Shown here piece by piece: positions 40,701 through 50,940 of a stretch of 64,000 bases of DNA. The stretch's first letter is position 1. Each line of letters begins with the position of its first letter. A program made the translations under genes and the position numbers. This DNA comes from Bacteroidales bacterium. GTDB taxonomy: Bacteria; Bacteroidota; Bacteroidia; Bacteroidales; VadinHA17. Where the stretch lies: the NCBI GenBank assembly GCA_029974835.1, contig JARKQN010000022.1, forward strand, positions 1 through 64,000. The letters are read 5' to 3'. The notes below the pieces were generated by a model. That model searched no databases, was not told the origin of the DNA, and saw nothing but the letters and a program-made list of their open reading frames with translations.

Positions 40701-42149
40701 CTATCCCACGCTTCCTTCAAGGCTTATCTGAAGCAATTTCTGCGCTTCAACGGCAAATTCCATCGGAAGCTGGTTAATGATTTCCTTTGCATAACCGTTT
40801 ACAATCAGGCCCACGGCATCTTCGGTTGATATGCCGCGCTGGTTGCAGTAAAATATCTGGTCCTCTCCTATTCTGGAGGTTGTTGCTTCATGTTCCACGA
40901 CGGCATTCGGGTTGTCTACTTCAAGATAGGGGAAAGTGTGTGCACCGCACTTATCTCCCAGAAGGAGTGAATCGCACTGTGAGAAATTCCTTGCATTATC
41001 GGCGTTTTTCAGAACCTTTACCAGTCCTCGGTAGCTGTTTTGTCCCATTCCGGCGGAGATTCCCTTGGAAACTATGCGGCTTCTTGTGTTTTTACCGATA
41101 TGTATCATTTTTGTGCCGGTATCGGCCTGCTGGTAGTGATTGGTGACTGCGACCGAATAGAACTCGCCCGAGGAATTATCGCCCTTAAGAATGCATGAAG
41201 GGTATTTCCAGGTTATGGCTGAGCCGGTTTCGACCTGCGTCCATGATATTTTTGAATTGTCTCCCCTGCAGATACCCCTTTTGGTGACAAAATTGAAAAT
41301 ACCTCCCTTACCCTCACTGTCGCCCGGGTACCAGTTCTGAACGGTTGAATATTTCACTTCGGCATTTTTCTCGGCTATTATTTCGACGATAGCTGCATGG
41401 AGCTGGTTTTCGTCTCTCATTGGAGCCGTGCAGCCTTCCATGTAACTCACATAGCTTTCCTCGTCGGCCACAATAAGGGTTCTTTCGAACTGGCCGGTGT
41501 TTGCCGAGTTTATCCTGAAATATGTCGAGAGCTCCATCGGGCATTTCACCCCTTTAGGGATGTAGCAGAAGGAGCCGTCGCTGAAGACAGCAGAGTTGAG
41601 AGCTGCAAAAAAGTTATCTGTATATGGTACAACTGTAGCCATATATTTCTTTACAAGGTCGGGGTATTCGCGGACGGCCTCGCTGAACGAGCAGAATATG
41701 ATACCGAGTTCGGCAAGGGTTTCCCTGAAGGTTGTTTTAACCGAAACACTGTCCATTACTGCATCAACGGCCACGCCGCTCAGGATTTTCTGCTCCTCGA
41801 GAGGTATTCCCAGCCTGTCGAATGTTTTTTTCAGTTCCGGATCAATCCCGCCCTTCTCTTCTGTCGTGCGGCTCTTTGGGGCTGCAAAATAAATAATGTC
41901 CTGGTAGTCGATCGCGGGAATCTTAAGGTTGGGCCACCGGGGCATTTTCATTGTAAGCCAGTGCCTGTATGCCTTCAGCCTGAAATCGAGAAGCCATTCC
42001 GGCTCCCCTTTTCTGGACGATATCAGCCTGATAACATCTTCATTGAGTCCTTTGGGGATCTTATCCGTTTCAATGTCGGTATAGAAACCGTATTTATATT
42101 CCCCCGAGGTTACCTCCTTTATAATATCATTACCGTTGTTTTCCTGCAT
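40701..42149 (-). CDS. sufB: Fe-S cluster assembly scaffold SufB
   Basis: [70 protein letters not shown]. Confidence 0.97.
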   Translation of the reverse strand: MQENNGNDIIKEVTSGEYKYGFYTDIETDKIPKGLNEDVIRLISSRKGEPEWLLDFRLKAYRHWLTMKMPRWPNLKIPAIDYQDIIYFAAPKSRTTEEKGGIDPELKKTFDRLGIPLEEQKILSGVAVDAVMDSVSVKTTFRETLAELGIIFCSFSEAVREYPDLVKKYMATVVPYTDNFFAALNSAVFSDGSFCYIPKGVKCPMELSTYFRINSANTGQFERTLIVADEESYVSYMEGCTAPMRDENQLHAAIVEIIAEKNAEVKYSTVQNWYPGDSEGKGGIFNFVTKRGICRGDNSKISWTQVETGSAITWKYPSCILKGDNSSGEFYSVAVTNHYQQADTGTKMIHIGKNTRSRIVSKGISAGMGQNSYRGLVKVLKNADNARNFSQCDSLLLGDKCGAHTFPYLEVDNPNAVVEHEATTSRIGEDQIFYCNQRGISTEDAVGLIVNGYAKEIINQLPMEFAVEAQKLLQISLEGSVG

Positions 42150-42184
42150 ATCAGTTTTTACCGGTTTTTCGTGTAATTACTAAA

Positions 42185-42206
42185 CAACAATCACGTGCAA
42201 TTGTTG
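42185..42206. promoter_or_regulatory. 22-nt palindrome upstream of sufB
   Basis: CAACAAT-cacgtgca-ATTGTTG with a central CACGTG, in the sufB 5' region. Confidence 0.45.
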
Positions 42207-42314
42207 ATCCTGATCGGCAAAAGACCTGCAAAATTACAAATTATTAACCAAATGTCAGGTATAAAACCACAGAACGGATACATGGTTAAAAGATAACCGG
42301 CACCGGGCGGTTAC

Positions 42315-42326
42315 TGATAATTATCA
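42315..42326. promoter_or_regulatory. CRP/FNR-family-like palindrome upstream of the antiporter
   Basis: TGATAATTATCA, perfect 12-nt palindrome; TAAATTTG -7-like box at 42370-42377. Confidence 0.5.
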
Positions 42327-42397
42327 CTTAAAAAAAAGATTGGCTTTCTTTTTAATGACAGAATACTCTTAAATTTGCAGCTTTTAAAAGCACTACT

Positions 42398-43798
42398 ATG
42401 TCTATTGCAGATTTCACAAAGAGCAAAGGTTTCAGCATTTACGCAAAAGGTCTTTTTATTCTGATGATTCTTCTGCTCCTTCCGGCAGCGGCTTTCGGAT
42501 CGGACGGTTCGGTTCCGTCGATAGGCCCCGTAAGGTTGGAGTTCATTATTTTCGGCCTGATTCTGCTTGGGGTTGCCCTGTTCCATGACAAAACCCTGCA
42601 GGTTGCAGTAACCGGCCTGGTGGTGCTGTTTATTTTCAAGCTGATTTTTGATCCTGGATTTCATGTTCACGAACATTTTATAGGTCATACTCCCTTCGGG
42701 GATCAGCTGCTCGACAAGCACATGCGTGAAGGAGAATGGGGGATAATTGTGAATCTCGCAGGTTTGCTTCTCGGGTTTGCATTGCTTAGCAGGATTTTCG
42801 AGGAATCGAGGGTTCCCGACATACTTCCGCGTTATCTCCCTGATGACTGGAAGGGTCCGTTTGTTCTGCTGATATTTGTTTTCATAATGTCGGCTTTCCT
42901 CGACAATATAGCTTCAGCCCTTATAGGAGGCACAATAGCTCTTGTGGTATTCAGGAAGCAGGTTCATATTGGTTATCTTGCTGCAATTGTGGCTGCAAGC
43001 AACGCCGGCGGAAGCGGCAGCGTTGTCGGCGACACTACTACAACCATGATGTGGATTGCCGGTACAAGTGCGTTCAATGTTCTGCATGCATTTGTCGCCG
43101 CAATTTTCGCACTTTTATTTTTCGGATGGTTCGGCTCGCACCAGCAGGACCGGTTCCATCCCATTCAGAAAGACCCTGTGCCGGGAATAAAGGTTGACTG
43201 GATGAGAATTGTGATTGTGGGAATGATTCTTGTCGGGGCAATCATTTCAAATATCCTTTATGATATGCCGGCTCTCGGAGTCTGGATTGCAATTGTTCTG
43301 AGTATTTTCATCAGGCCGGTTCCATGGAAGGAGATCCCGGGCGCACTAAAGGGAACCATTTTCCTGCTATCGCTGGTTACCTGCGCCTCAATGATGCCCG
43401 TTGAAGAACTTCCGGGTGCCTCGTGGGGTACTGCTTTTGCCCTCGGCTTCCTTTCGTCGGTGTTTGACAATATACCTCTTACAAAGCTTTGCATCGACCA
43501 GGGGCATTACGACTGGGGCATGCTGGCCTACACAGTCGGGTTTGGGGGCTCAATGGTATGGTTTGGCTCTTCGGCAGGGGTTGCCATTACAAATAAATTC
43601 CCAGAAGGCAGGAATGTATTTCTCTGGATAAAAAAGGGATGGCACATTGCTGTTGCTTACGTAATAGGATTCTTTGCACTTTTGCTGATAATGGGATGGG
43701 AACCTGGAGATAACCGGAAACATAAAATTGAAAACTGTCCGGTTGAGGGATGCCCGTGGAACCCTGAAACCGGTACAGTACATCCCGGCGAACACTAA
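42398..43798 (+). CDS. NhaD/ArsB-superfamily sodium:proton antiporter or citrate-transporter-like protein
   Basis: Polytopic; ESRVPDILPRYLPDDWKGPFVLLIFVFIMSAFLDNIASALIGGTIA; AASNAGGSGSVVGDTTTTMMWIAG; LSSVFDNIPLTKLCI. Confidence 0.88.
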   Translation: MSIADFTKSKGFSIYAKGLFILMILLLLPAAAFGSDGSVPSIGPVRLEFIIFGLILLGVALFHDKTLQVAVTGLVVLFIFKLIFDPGFHVHEHFIGHTPFGDQLLDKHMREGEWGIIVNLAGLLLGFALLSRIFEESRVPDILPRYLPDDWKGPFVLLIFVFIMSAFLDNIASALIGGTIALVVFRKQVHIGYLAAIVAASNAGGSGSVVGDTTTTMMWIAGTSAFNVLHAFVAAIFALLFFGWFGSHQQDRFHPIQKDPVPGIKVDWMRIVIVGMILVGAIISNILYDMPALGVWIAIVLSIFIRPVPWKEIPGALKGTIFLLSLVTCASMMPVEELPGASWGTAFALGFLSSVFDNIPLTKLCIDQGHYDWGMLAYTVGFGGSMVWFGSSAGVAITNKFPEGRNVFLWIKKGWHIAVAYVIGFFALLLIMGWEPGDNRKHKIENCPVEGCPWNPETGTVHPGEH

Positions 43799-43947
43799 AT
43801 CAGTTCCCCGGAGAGTTCACTTTCTCCTTTATCACTTTTGTCTTTTATCTTTTAAACTTTGCATAAGTATTTTGACTATTCGTCAAAATGATTTGCGTCT
43901 ATTTGGTTTTTAAATTATCTTTTCGGGTTGTTTTAAAATTCATTGCT

Positions 43948-45858
43948 ATGAAAATCAACCTGAAGAACCTGATTTCAACTTTATTTTTCCTGGCTTTTTC
44001 TTTTAACCTCTTTTCGCAGGTGCCTGCCGGATTCAATTACCAGGCCATTGCACGCGATAAAGATGGAAATCCCATTCCCGACGCAGATCTGAAAGTCAGG
44101 ATAGGCGTGCTGACCACTGTAACCCCGCCAAATGTTGTTTATGAGGCAGAATATATGGTACATACCGATGCATTCGGTCATTTCACACTGATGGTGGGAG
44201 ACCCTCTTGCCACGCCTGTTTCCGGAACATTTAAAGATGTAGACTGGAATATTCAGCCGTTATACCTTCGAACTATGGTGTACTGGAAGAGTAATTGGGA
44301 GGATATGGGTTCCTCAAAGCTTCTTTCAGTGCCTTATGCAATAATGGCCCAGGGTATCAGCGGACTGGATAAACTTGTAGTTGCCGGTATGACAAGCAAC
44401 CCTGAAGAGGCCCTTTTCGAGGTCAAGAACATATTCGGCCAGACGGTCTTTGCTGTTTATAACGAAGGAGTCAGGGCCTATGTGGGTGACGGTAACAAGG
44501 GCGTGAAGGGCGGATTTGCCATAGGCGGATATGATGCAACCAAGGGATCGCAGGAATATCTGCGGGTAACTTCCGACAGTACAAGAATCTATGTAAAAGA
44601 CTCCGGTAAAGCTTCAAAAGGAGGTTTTGCAATCGGCAGCTTTAGTGCCGGCAAATCAATTCCCGAAAACTACCTCGACATTACTCCGGCCAACTATTTT
44701 ATCGGCCACCAATCGGGTACCAAGGTCACATCAGGAAAATATAATTCAGTAATGGGGTATAAGGCAGCCCATAACCTGACAACAGGCAATTCAAATACTA
44801 TTCTGGGGCACCTTGCCGACAGCGCATTAATCAGCGGCAACAACAACATAATTATAGGGCAGTATGCAGGATTAAAGCTTACAAGCGGCAATCATAATAC
44901 CCTTATCGGAACCAGCGCAGGCTATAATCATTCCAATCAGGAATATAACGTAATGATCGGAACCTCATCCGGCTACAATATAAATGCATCAGGATGGAGC
45001 GGGTCTTTCAACACCTTTATGGGCATAAACTCCGGTTATCAGATCCGCAACAGTCGCGACAATGTCTTCCTGGGTACCAATGCCGGATACTGGCTCGATA
45101 ACGGAAGGGGCAACACTTTTGTGGGTATCGACGCCGGCCGCAGCCGCGGTGAAGGCTCATGGCCTTACAGACCGACGGTAAATGCCGAATACAATACTTT
45201 CATGGGGTACCGGGCAGGATACAACATCACCAATGGCGACAATAACCTCGCGATAGGTTACGAAGCAGGATACAGTGCCACGGACGGAACAGGCAATGTA
45301 TTTCTCGGCTACCAGGCAGGCAGGAATGAAACAGGCAGCGACAAACTCTATATTGCCAACTCAGCTGCCAATCCTTTAATCTATGGTGACTTTGCGGCAA
45401 GGCAGCTTGGCATAAACACAACCTCACTCACAAAAACTCTCAATGTGGGAGGTGATGCAGATATAAGCGGCACTCTTTCAGTAACAAACATTACAGCCCA
45501 GAGTATAAACGGAATGTCGACCGGAAGAATCTATTTGAAAAACAATGGAGTCATTATAAGTATCGACGAAGGAAGATTTGTTCTCACCTGGGATAATGGA
45601 GAAGGTATTATCTCCCTAATAAACAATACGGACGAATATCCCTGTAATTACTGGGCAAAGAAAATTTCCGGTACCGTAACCACAGGAATATCGGGTGAAG
45701 TGCCTCCGAAGGACAAAAGATCTGTCATATCAGATACAAACGTAAACAACAGCGGTTTTGAAATCCATTTCGGAAAGGCAGATGAGACAGGCACCCTCTG
45801 CTCGGTGTGGCTGCAGTTTTTTAACGGGGCTCTTGTAGGTCATTACCAGATTTATTAA
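43948..45858 (+). CDS. Secreted repeat protein with 11 YadA-head/tail-fibre-like Gly-Asn repeats
   Basis: Signal peptide; repeats such as GNHNTLIGTSAGYN, YNTFMGYRAGYNITNG, DNNLAIGYEAGYSATDG, GNVFLGYQAGRNETGSDKLYIAN. Start set at MKINLKNL. Confidence 0.8.
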   Translation: MKINLKNLISTLFFLAFSFNLFSQVPAGFNYQAIARDKDGNPIPDADLKVRIGVLTTVTPPNVVYEAEYMVHTDAFGHFTLMVGDPLATPVSGTFKDVDWNIQPLYLRTMVYWKSNWEDMGSSKLLSVPYAIMAQGISGLDKLVVAGMTSNPEEALFEVKNIFGQTVFAVYNEGVRAYVGDGNKGVKGGFAIGGYDATKGSQEYLRVTSDSTRIYVKDSGKASKGGFAIGSFSAGKSIPENYLDITPANYFIGHQSGTKVTSGKYNSVMGYKAAHNLTTGNSNTILGHLADSALISGNNNIIIGQYAGLKLTSGNHNTLIGTSAGYNHSNQEYNVMIGTSSGYNINASGWSGSFNTFMGINSGYQIRNSRDNVFLGTNAGYWLDNGRGNTFVGIDAGRSRGEGSWPYRPTVNAEYNTFMGYRAGYNITNGDNNLAIGYEAGYSATDGTGNVFLGYQAGRNETGSDKLYIANSAANPLIYGDFAARQLGINTTSLTKTLNVGGDADISGTLSVTNITAQSINGMSTGRIYLKNNGVIISIDEGRFVLTWDNGEGIISLINNTDEYPCNYWAKKISGTVTTGISGEVPPKDKRSVISDTNVNNSGFEIHFGKADETGTLCSVWLQFFNGALVGHYQIY

Positions 45859-45953
45859 GACCTTATACTGCCTTCTGTTTTTCATTACTGTTTCCGGCAC
45901 CTTTTTTGCTGCCGAAACAGGAATATTTATCTTTAGATCTTAAAATTAATTCC

Positions 45954-47567
45954 ATGAAGAAAGGCTTCTTTTCAATAATTGCTTTATGCACTGCCGTGTT
46001 TCAGTTATACGGACAGGCAGAAAAAGAAATCACAGCGCCTCCGGCAGGCGTGGTTGTGTATCCCGATCGCGCAAGGATCTCTTCAGACGCTTTGGTTGAA
46101 ATCCCGGCAGGCAAGTCGGTAGTCCGGCTTACCGGATTATCACCGTACATAGATCCCCAGAGCATCCAGGTGAAAGGTACCGGAGAATTTACGATACTTT
46201 CCGTGAACCACAGGAATAATTACCTCAGCAACCTCGAAGAAGAGCCCGGGATAAAGAATATCAGGAGCCAGATCGAGGCACTTCAACTGAAGATAGAAGA
46301 CGAAAAAACAGCTATTGCCACTCTCGATGAAAAACTTTCCTTCATGCAGGCCAACAGGGATGTGATGTCAAAAGCCCAGGCCATTCAGATTGAACAGTTC
46401 AAGGCGCTTATAGATGTTTATACAACCAATATAGAACAGATAAACTCGGCAAAACTCAGAAAGACCAGGCTCATAAAGGATTATGAGCAGCAGGTTGCTG
46501 CTCTCCAGCAGCAGCTGGCCGACAGGAAAAACAAAGGACAGATGCCCTCGGGAGAGATTGCGGTTAATTTAAGTGCCGACAAACCTCTGAATGCAAAACT
46601 GTCATTTTCATACATTGTTTCAAATGCCGGATGGCATCCGACATACGACATCCGGGTTGATGACATTACCAAACCTGTTGTCATTTTTTACAAAGCCAAT
46701 GTTTTCCAGAATACCGGAACGGAGTGGAAGAATGTAAAGCTCAGTTTTTCAACGGCCACCCCCTGGATATCGGGTACCCTGCCGGTGCTTAACCCATGGT
46801 TTATAGATTTTTACATGCCTGTCACAGTAAAAGGTTACGGCATTCAGAGAAAAGCTGAAGCCCCGGTGATGCTCGAATCTGTTGCAATGGCCGACAGGAA
46901 CACTTTTCTGAAGAAAGAGGCCGAAGCCGCACCCGTGGCAGTAGAGAAGAGAGAGGGTGAGATGAGCATTACCTTCGATATCTCCGTTCCGTATACAATA
47001 CCTTCCGACGGGAAAATACAGACAATAGAGATTCAGCGGACAACAACCCCTGCTGATTACAAATATGTTACCATCCCGAAGATTTCAAACCTGGCCTACC
47101 TTACGGGCAATATCACCGGCTGGGCTCAGATGAGCCTGCTTTCGGGCGAAGCAACACTCTATTTCGAAAACACCTATGTGGGCAAATCATTTCTTGATGT
47201 CAACCAGCTGAGCGATACCCTCACAATTTCACTCGGGACCGATCCGGGCGTTCTTGTGAAGAGAGAAAAAAGAAAGGATTTTACAACGCGCAGAACGATC
47301 GGAGCCAACAAGACAGAGACATATTCATTCCTGATCACCGTCCGTAACAATAAGAAAAGCCCGGTAAAAATATCCATTCAGGACCAGGTGCCCGTTTCAT
47401 CCAACAGCAGTATTACAGTGGAGACTCCCGAGCTTTCGGGAGGGAAACTCAATGCTGAAACGGGGGCTGTTACATGGGATCTTGATCTTAAACCCGGGGA
47501 AACGAAAGAAATTATCCTGACATATTCAGTAAGGTATCCGCGAAACCAGACTGTAATACTGGAGTAA
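45954..47567 (+). CDS. DUF4139 / mucoidy-inhibitor MuiA-family protein
   Basis: AGVVVYPDRARISSDALVEIPAGKSVVRLTGLSPYIDPQSIQVKG; coiled coil; SYIVSNAGWHPTYDIRVDDI; C-terminal LKPGETKEIILTYSVRYPR. Confidence 0.88.
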   Translation: MKKGFFSIIALCTAVFQLYGQAEKEITAPPAGVVVYPDRARISSDALVEIPAGKSVVRLTGLSPYIDPQSIQVKGTGEFTILSVNHRNNYLSNLEEEPGIKNIRSQIEALQLKIEDEKTAIATLDEKLSFMQANRDVMSKAQAIQIEQFKALIDVYTTNIEQINSAKLRKTRLIKDYEQQVAALQQQLADRKNKGQMPSGEIAVNLSADKPLNAKLSFSYIVSNAGWHPTYDIRVDDITKPVVIFYKANVFQNTGTEWKNVKLSFSTATPWISGTLPVLNPWFIDFYMPVTVKGYGIQRKAEAPVMLESVAMADRNTFLKKEAEAAPVAVEKREGEMSITFDISVPYTIPSDGKIQTIEIQRTTTPADYKYVTIPKISNLAYLTGNITGWAQMSLLSGEATLYFENTYVGKSFLDVNQLSDTLTISLGTDPGVLVKREKRKDFTTRRTIGANKTETYSFLITVRNNKKSPVKISIQDQVPVSSNSSITVETPELSGGKLNAETGAVTWDLDLKPGETKEIILTYSVRYPRNQTVILE

Positions 47568-47602
47568 CAGAGGAATTATTTTTAAGGAAGCTCAGGGAGT
47601 GT

Positions 47603-48391
47603 TCATTCCCTGTTGGAGCGGGGTCCTCTTATGACGCCTCTTTCAGAGTTACGGAAAAATTCAAGTATGTAATCCCTGTCGGGCGATTGTGCGAAGTTTT
47701 TCTGCACATATTCAAGGGCTGCTGAAGTGTTCATTCCGCTCTGGTAAATAGCCCTGTATATGTTATGAATCTCTTCCATTCTTTCCTTTGAGAATCCTCT
47801 GCGTGTAAGACCAACAGTATTTATGCCCATATACGCGAGAGGTTCCCTGTCGGCCTTAATAAACGGCGGCACATCAATTCTCACTCTGCCTCCGCCTCCG
47901 ATAATCACATGCCCGCCTATCCTTGAAAACTGGTGTACAAGCGAACCTCCGCTTATAATAGCCCAGTCGTCAACTTTTACCTCTCCTGCAAGGCCGGTGG
48001 TATTGCCTATGATACAGTTGTTTCCTATCTGGCAGTCGTGTCCGATATGCACATAAGCCATCAGAAGGCAGTTGTCGCCTACAACAGTTTTTCCAACCGA
48101 TGCTGTTCCCCTGTTGACGGTTGCGCCTTCTCTTACGGTGGTGTTGTCTCCTATTTCAGCTGTTGTTTCTTCTCCCCTGAATTTGAGATCCTGGGGTATT
48201 CCTGAGATGGTGGCACAGGGGAAGATCCTGCAGTTACGGCCGATTCTTGCGCCTTCGAGAACGACTGCATGAGGACCGATCCATGTTCCGTCTCCTATTA
48301 CTACATTTCCCGCGATGTATGCAAAAGGTTCAACAACCACGTTTTCGCCAAGCACGGCGTCGGGATGAATGAAAGCCTGACCGGATATCAT
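47603..48391 (-). CDS. lpxA: UDP-N-acetylglucosamine acyltransferase LpxA
   Basis: Hexapeptide repeats; NTTVREGATVNRGTASVGKTVVGDNCLLMAYVHIGHDCQIGN; SKERMEEIHNIYRAIYQSG. Confidence 0.96.
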   Translation of the reverse strand: MISGQAFIHPDAVLGENVVVEPFAYIAGNVVIGDGTWIGPHAVVLEGARIGRNCRIFPCATISGIPQDLKFRGEETTAEIGDNTTVREGATVNRGTASVGKTVVGDNCLLMAYVHIGHDCQIGNNCIIGNTTGLAGEVKVDDWAIISGGSLVHQFSRIGGHVIIGGGGRVRIDVPPFIKADREPLAYMGINTVGLTRRGFSKERMEEIHNIYRAIYQSGMNTSAALEYVQKNFAQSPDRDYILEFFRNSERGVIRGPRSNRE

Positions 48392-48398
48392 AAGCTGC

Positions 48399-49793
48399 TT
48401 ATTTATTCTTTATTACCTGCGCAACCATTTCACCTTCAACGACAAGGTTGTTACCCACAAAAGCCTGTCCGTACATTGCCACAATGCCGCGGCGCAGAGG
48501 TTCGGTAAGTTCCATTTTAAGCAGAAGGGTGTCGCCCGGAACTACCTTGTGCTTAAACTTGAGTTTATCGATTTTGAGAAAATAGGTTGAATATTTTTCA
48601 GGTTCGTCAACACCGCTGAGCACCAGTAATCCGCCTGTCTGGGCGAGAGCCTCGACAATGAGTACGCCCGGCATGATGGGTTCTCCGGGGAAGTGTCCCT
48701 GGAAAAATGCCTCATTTCCCGTCACATTTTTTAATCCCACAACCTTGTTTTCATCAAGACTTATAATTTTGTCGACAAGGAGGAAAGGATACCGGTGCGG
48801 CAGTCTTTCCTTTATCTGTTCTATGTTGTACACAGGCGGCTGAGACGGATCATACACAGGCACGTCTTTTTTCGATTGTGTCTTTTTGATTTCCTGCCTT
48901 ATGATTTTTGCAAGGCGGGTGTTGGCATAATGCCCCGGCCTGGTGGCAACAACCTTTCCCTTGATGGGCTGGCCGACGAGAGCCAGATCGCCGATGAGGT
49001 CGAGAAGTTTATGGCGTGCAGGCTCGTTGGGAAATCTCAGTTCTGTATTGTTGAGGATTCCTGCCTTATGGCTGTTGATGCCGGGCCTGTTAAACAGTTT
49101 TGCAATACGGTCAAATTCTTCCTGCGAAGCCTCCTTTTCAAGTATCACTATTGCATTATCGAGGTCTCCTCCCTTTATTAGCCCGGCCTTGAAGAGCGGT
49201 TCCAATTCGTGAAAAAACACAAAAGTGCGGCACTGGCTAATCTCCTTCTCAAACTGGTCGATGGTATCTATTATCGCGTACTGGTTGCCGAGTATCCTTG
49301 AGTTGTAGTCAATTAAAACATTGATGCTGAAGTGATCGTCGGGATACACTATGAGGTCAACCCCGTGTTCCTCGTCGGAAAATACAATTTTCTGCCTGAC
49401 CTGAAAATAATTACGGTCCTCCTTCAGTTCAACTATTCCGGCCTCTTTAATCGCTTCCACAAATTTATGGGATGAGCCTCCCATTATCGGGGCTTCAGGT
49501 CCGTTAAGTTCGATGAAAGCGTTATCAATTTTAAGTCCGCTTAGAGCTGCCAGCACATGTTCGATTGTTGAAACGGAGGCTCCGTTATGAGACAGGGTTG
49601 TACCGCGTGATGCTTCAGTCACATAATCGGCAAGAGCGTCTATTACGGGCTGGCCCGGCAGGTCGGTCCTGATGAATTTATAACCGTTGTTGGCCGGGGC
49701 GGGTTTAAATGTAATTGTTACATTTATTCCGGTATGGAGTCCTTTGCCAGACAGAGTGGCTTCGCGTGCAAGAGTTCTTTGTTTTTCAGACAT
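48399..49793 (-). CDS. lpxC/fabZ: Bifunctional LpxC deacetylase / FabZ dehydratase
   Basis: N-terminal LpxC: EATLSGKGLHTGINVTITFKPAP, STIEHVLAALSGL, HKLLDLIGDLALVG; C-terminal FabZ: LPHRYPFLLVDKI, FFQGHFPGEPIMPGVLIVEALAQTGG. Confidence 0.97.
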   Translation of the reverse strand: MSEKQRTLAREATLSGKGLHTGINVTITFKPAPANNGYKFIRTDLPGQPVIDALADYVTEASRGTTLSHNGASVSTIEHVLAALSGLKIDNAFIELNGPEAPIMGGSSHKFVEAIKEAGIVELKEDRNYFQVRQKIVFSDEEHGVDLIVYPDDHFSINVLIDYNSRILGNQYAIIDTIDQFEKEISQCRTFVFFHELEPLFKAGLIKGGDLDNAIVILEKEASQEEFDRIAKLFNRPGINSHKAGILNNTELRFPNEPARHKLLDLIGDLALVGQPIKGKVVATRPGHYANTRLAKIIRQEIKKTQSKKDVPVYDPSQPPVYNIEQIKERLPHRYPFLLVDKIISLDENKVVGLKNVTGNEAFFQGHFPGEPIMPGVLIVEALAQTGGLLVLSGVDEPEKYSTYFLKIDKLKFKHKVVPGDTLLLKMELTEPLRRGIVAMYGQAFVGNNLVVEGEMVAQVIKNK

Positions 49794-49890
49794 CAGATTT
49801 TATTTTTCCGGTACAAAAAAACAAATTTTTTTTCGAACAAAAACCGGGTACAAGTCATGATACCTGCATTTTTCAATGAAAAAGTTCGAA

Positions 49891-50928
49891 TTAACCGTTT
49901 TTAAGTTTCTCTATTTCCTTTTTCAGGTTATCTGCAAGTGAGCTTAATTCGGGCAGTTTTCTGTAATAGACAAATGATTTCATAAACTGCCTGTGTTCCA
50001 TGGCAGGGGAGCCGACCATTATTGCATTTTCTTCCTTAATATCTCCTATTACACCCGCCTGGGCACCAAGTTTCACGCCATCGGCCACTCTGAGATGCCC
50101 TGCAATACCGACCTGCCCGCCGAACATGCAGTTACGGCCTATTTTTGTGGAGCCTGCTATTCCGGTCTGACCCGCCATCACGGTGTTTTCGCCAATTTCA
50201 ACATTATGGCCTATCTGGACCAGATTATCAATTTTCACTCCTTTCCTGATAATGGTTGATCCCATTGTAGCCCTGTCGATTGCCACATTGGCACCTATTT
50301 CAACGTTATCTTCAAGCACCACGTTGCCTATCTGTGGTATCTTCATAAACTGGTTATCGCTCTGGGGGGCAAATCCGAAGCCGTCGCTTCCTATAACTGT
50401 GCCGGCATGTATAATACAGTTATTGCCGATAACACATTCGTGATAGATTTTCACACCCTGGTAAATTATGCAGTTGCTGCCTACACTTGTATTGTCGCCG
50501 ATATAAACCTGGGGATACACTTTTGAGCCGTTGCCTATTTTTGATCCTGCCCCGATAAATGCGTAGGCTCCTATATAAACGTTTTCACCCACCGTAGCTC
50601 CTTCCTCGATTATTGCCGTGGGATGTATCCCGGTTTTTTCAGGCCGTGCCTTTGCCACCAGGGTAAGAAGAGAGGCAAATGCCTCATAGGCGTTCTCAAC
50701 CCTTATCAGCGTGGCGTTTACCTTTTCTGAAGGAACAAAACCTTTGTTGACAAGAACCACTGATGATTTTGTGGTGTAGAGGTACTGTTCATATTTTGGA
50801 TTGGACAGGAATGAAAGAGCTCCCTCCTTCCCTTCCTCAATTTTTGCGATTGTATTCACTTTTACCTGAGGGTTGCCCTCAATTTCACCGTTCAGAAAAC
50901 GGGCTATTGCTTCAGCTGTAAATTCCAT
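49891..50928 (-). CDS. lpxD: UDP-3-O-acylglucosamine N-acyltransferase LpxD
   Basis: MEFTAEAIARFLNGEIEGNPQVKV; hexapeptide repeats; VGGQ-like MFGGQVGIAGHLRVADGVKLGAQAGV. Confidence 0.96.
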   Translation of the reverse strand: MEFTAEAIARFLNGEIEGNPQVKVNTIAKIEEGKEGALSFLSNPKYEQYLYTTKSSVVLVNKGFVPSEKVNATLIRVENAYEAFASLLTLVAKARPEKTGIHPTAIIEEGATVGENVYIGAYAFIGAGSKIGNGSKVYPQVYIGDNTSVGSNCIIYQGVKIYHECVIGNNCIIHAGTVIGSDGFGFAPQSDNQFMKIPQIGNVVLEDNVEIGANVAIDRATMGSTIIRKGVKIDNLVQIGHNVEIGENTVMAGQTGIAGSTKIGRNCMFGGQVGIAGHLRVADGVKLGAQAGVIGDIKEENAIMVGSPAMEHRQFMKSFVYYRKLPELSSLADNLKKEIEKLKNG

Positions 50929-50940
50929 AATATAAGGTCT

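Noticed and set aside
41397-42176. 259-aa plus-strand ORF
   Set aside because: Antisense to sufB, whose protein is unambiguous; low-complexity Cys/Phe-rich shadow translation.
44733-45339. Possible CRISPR or DNA-level tandem array
   Set aside because: The periodicity is at the protein level inside one continuous ORF; nucleotide repeats are degenerate.
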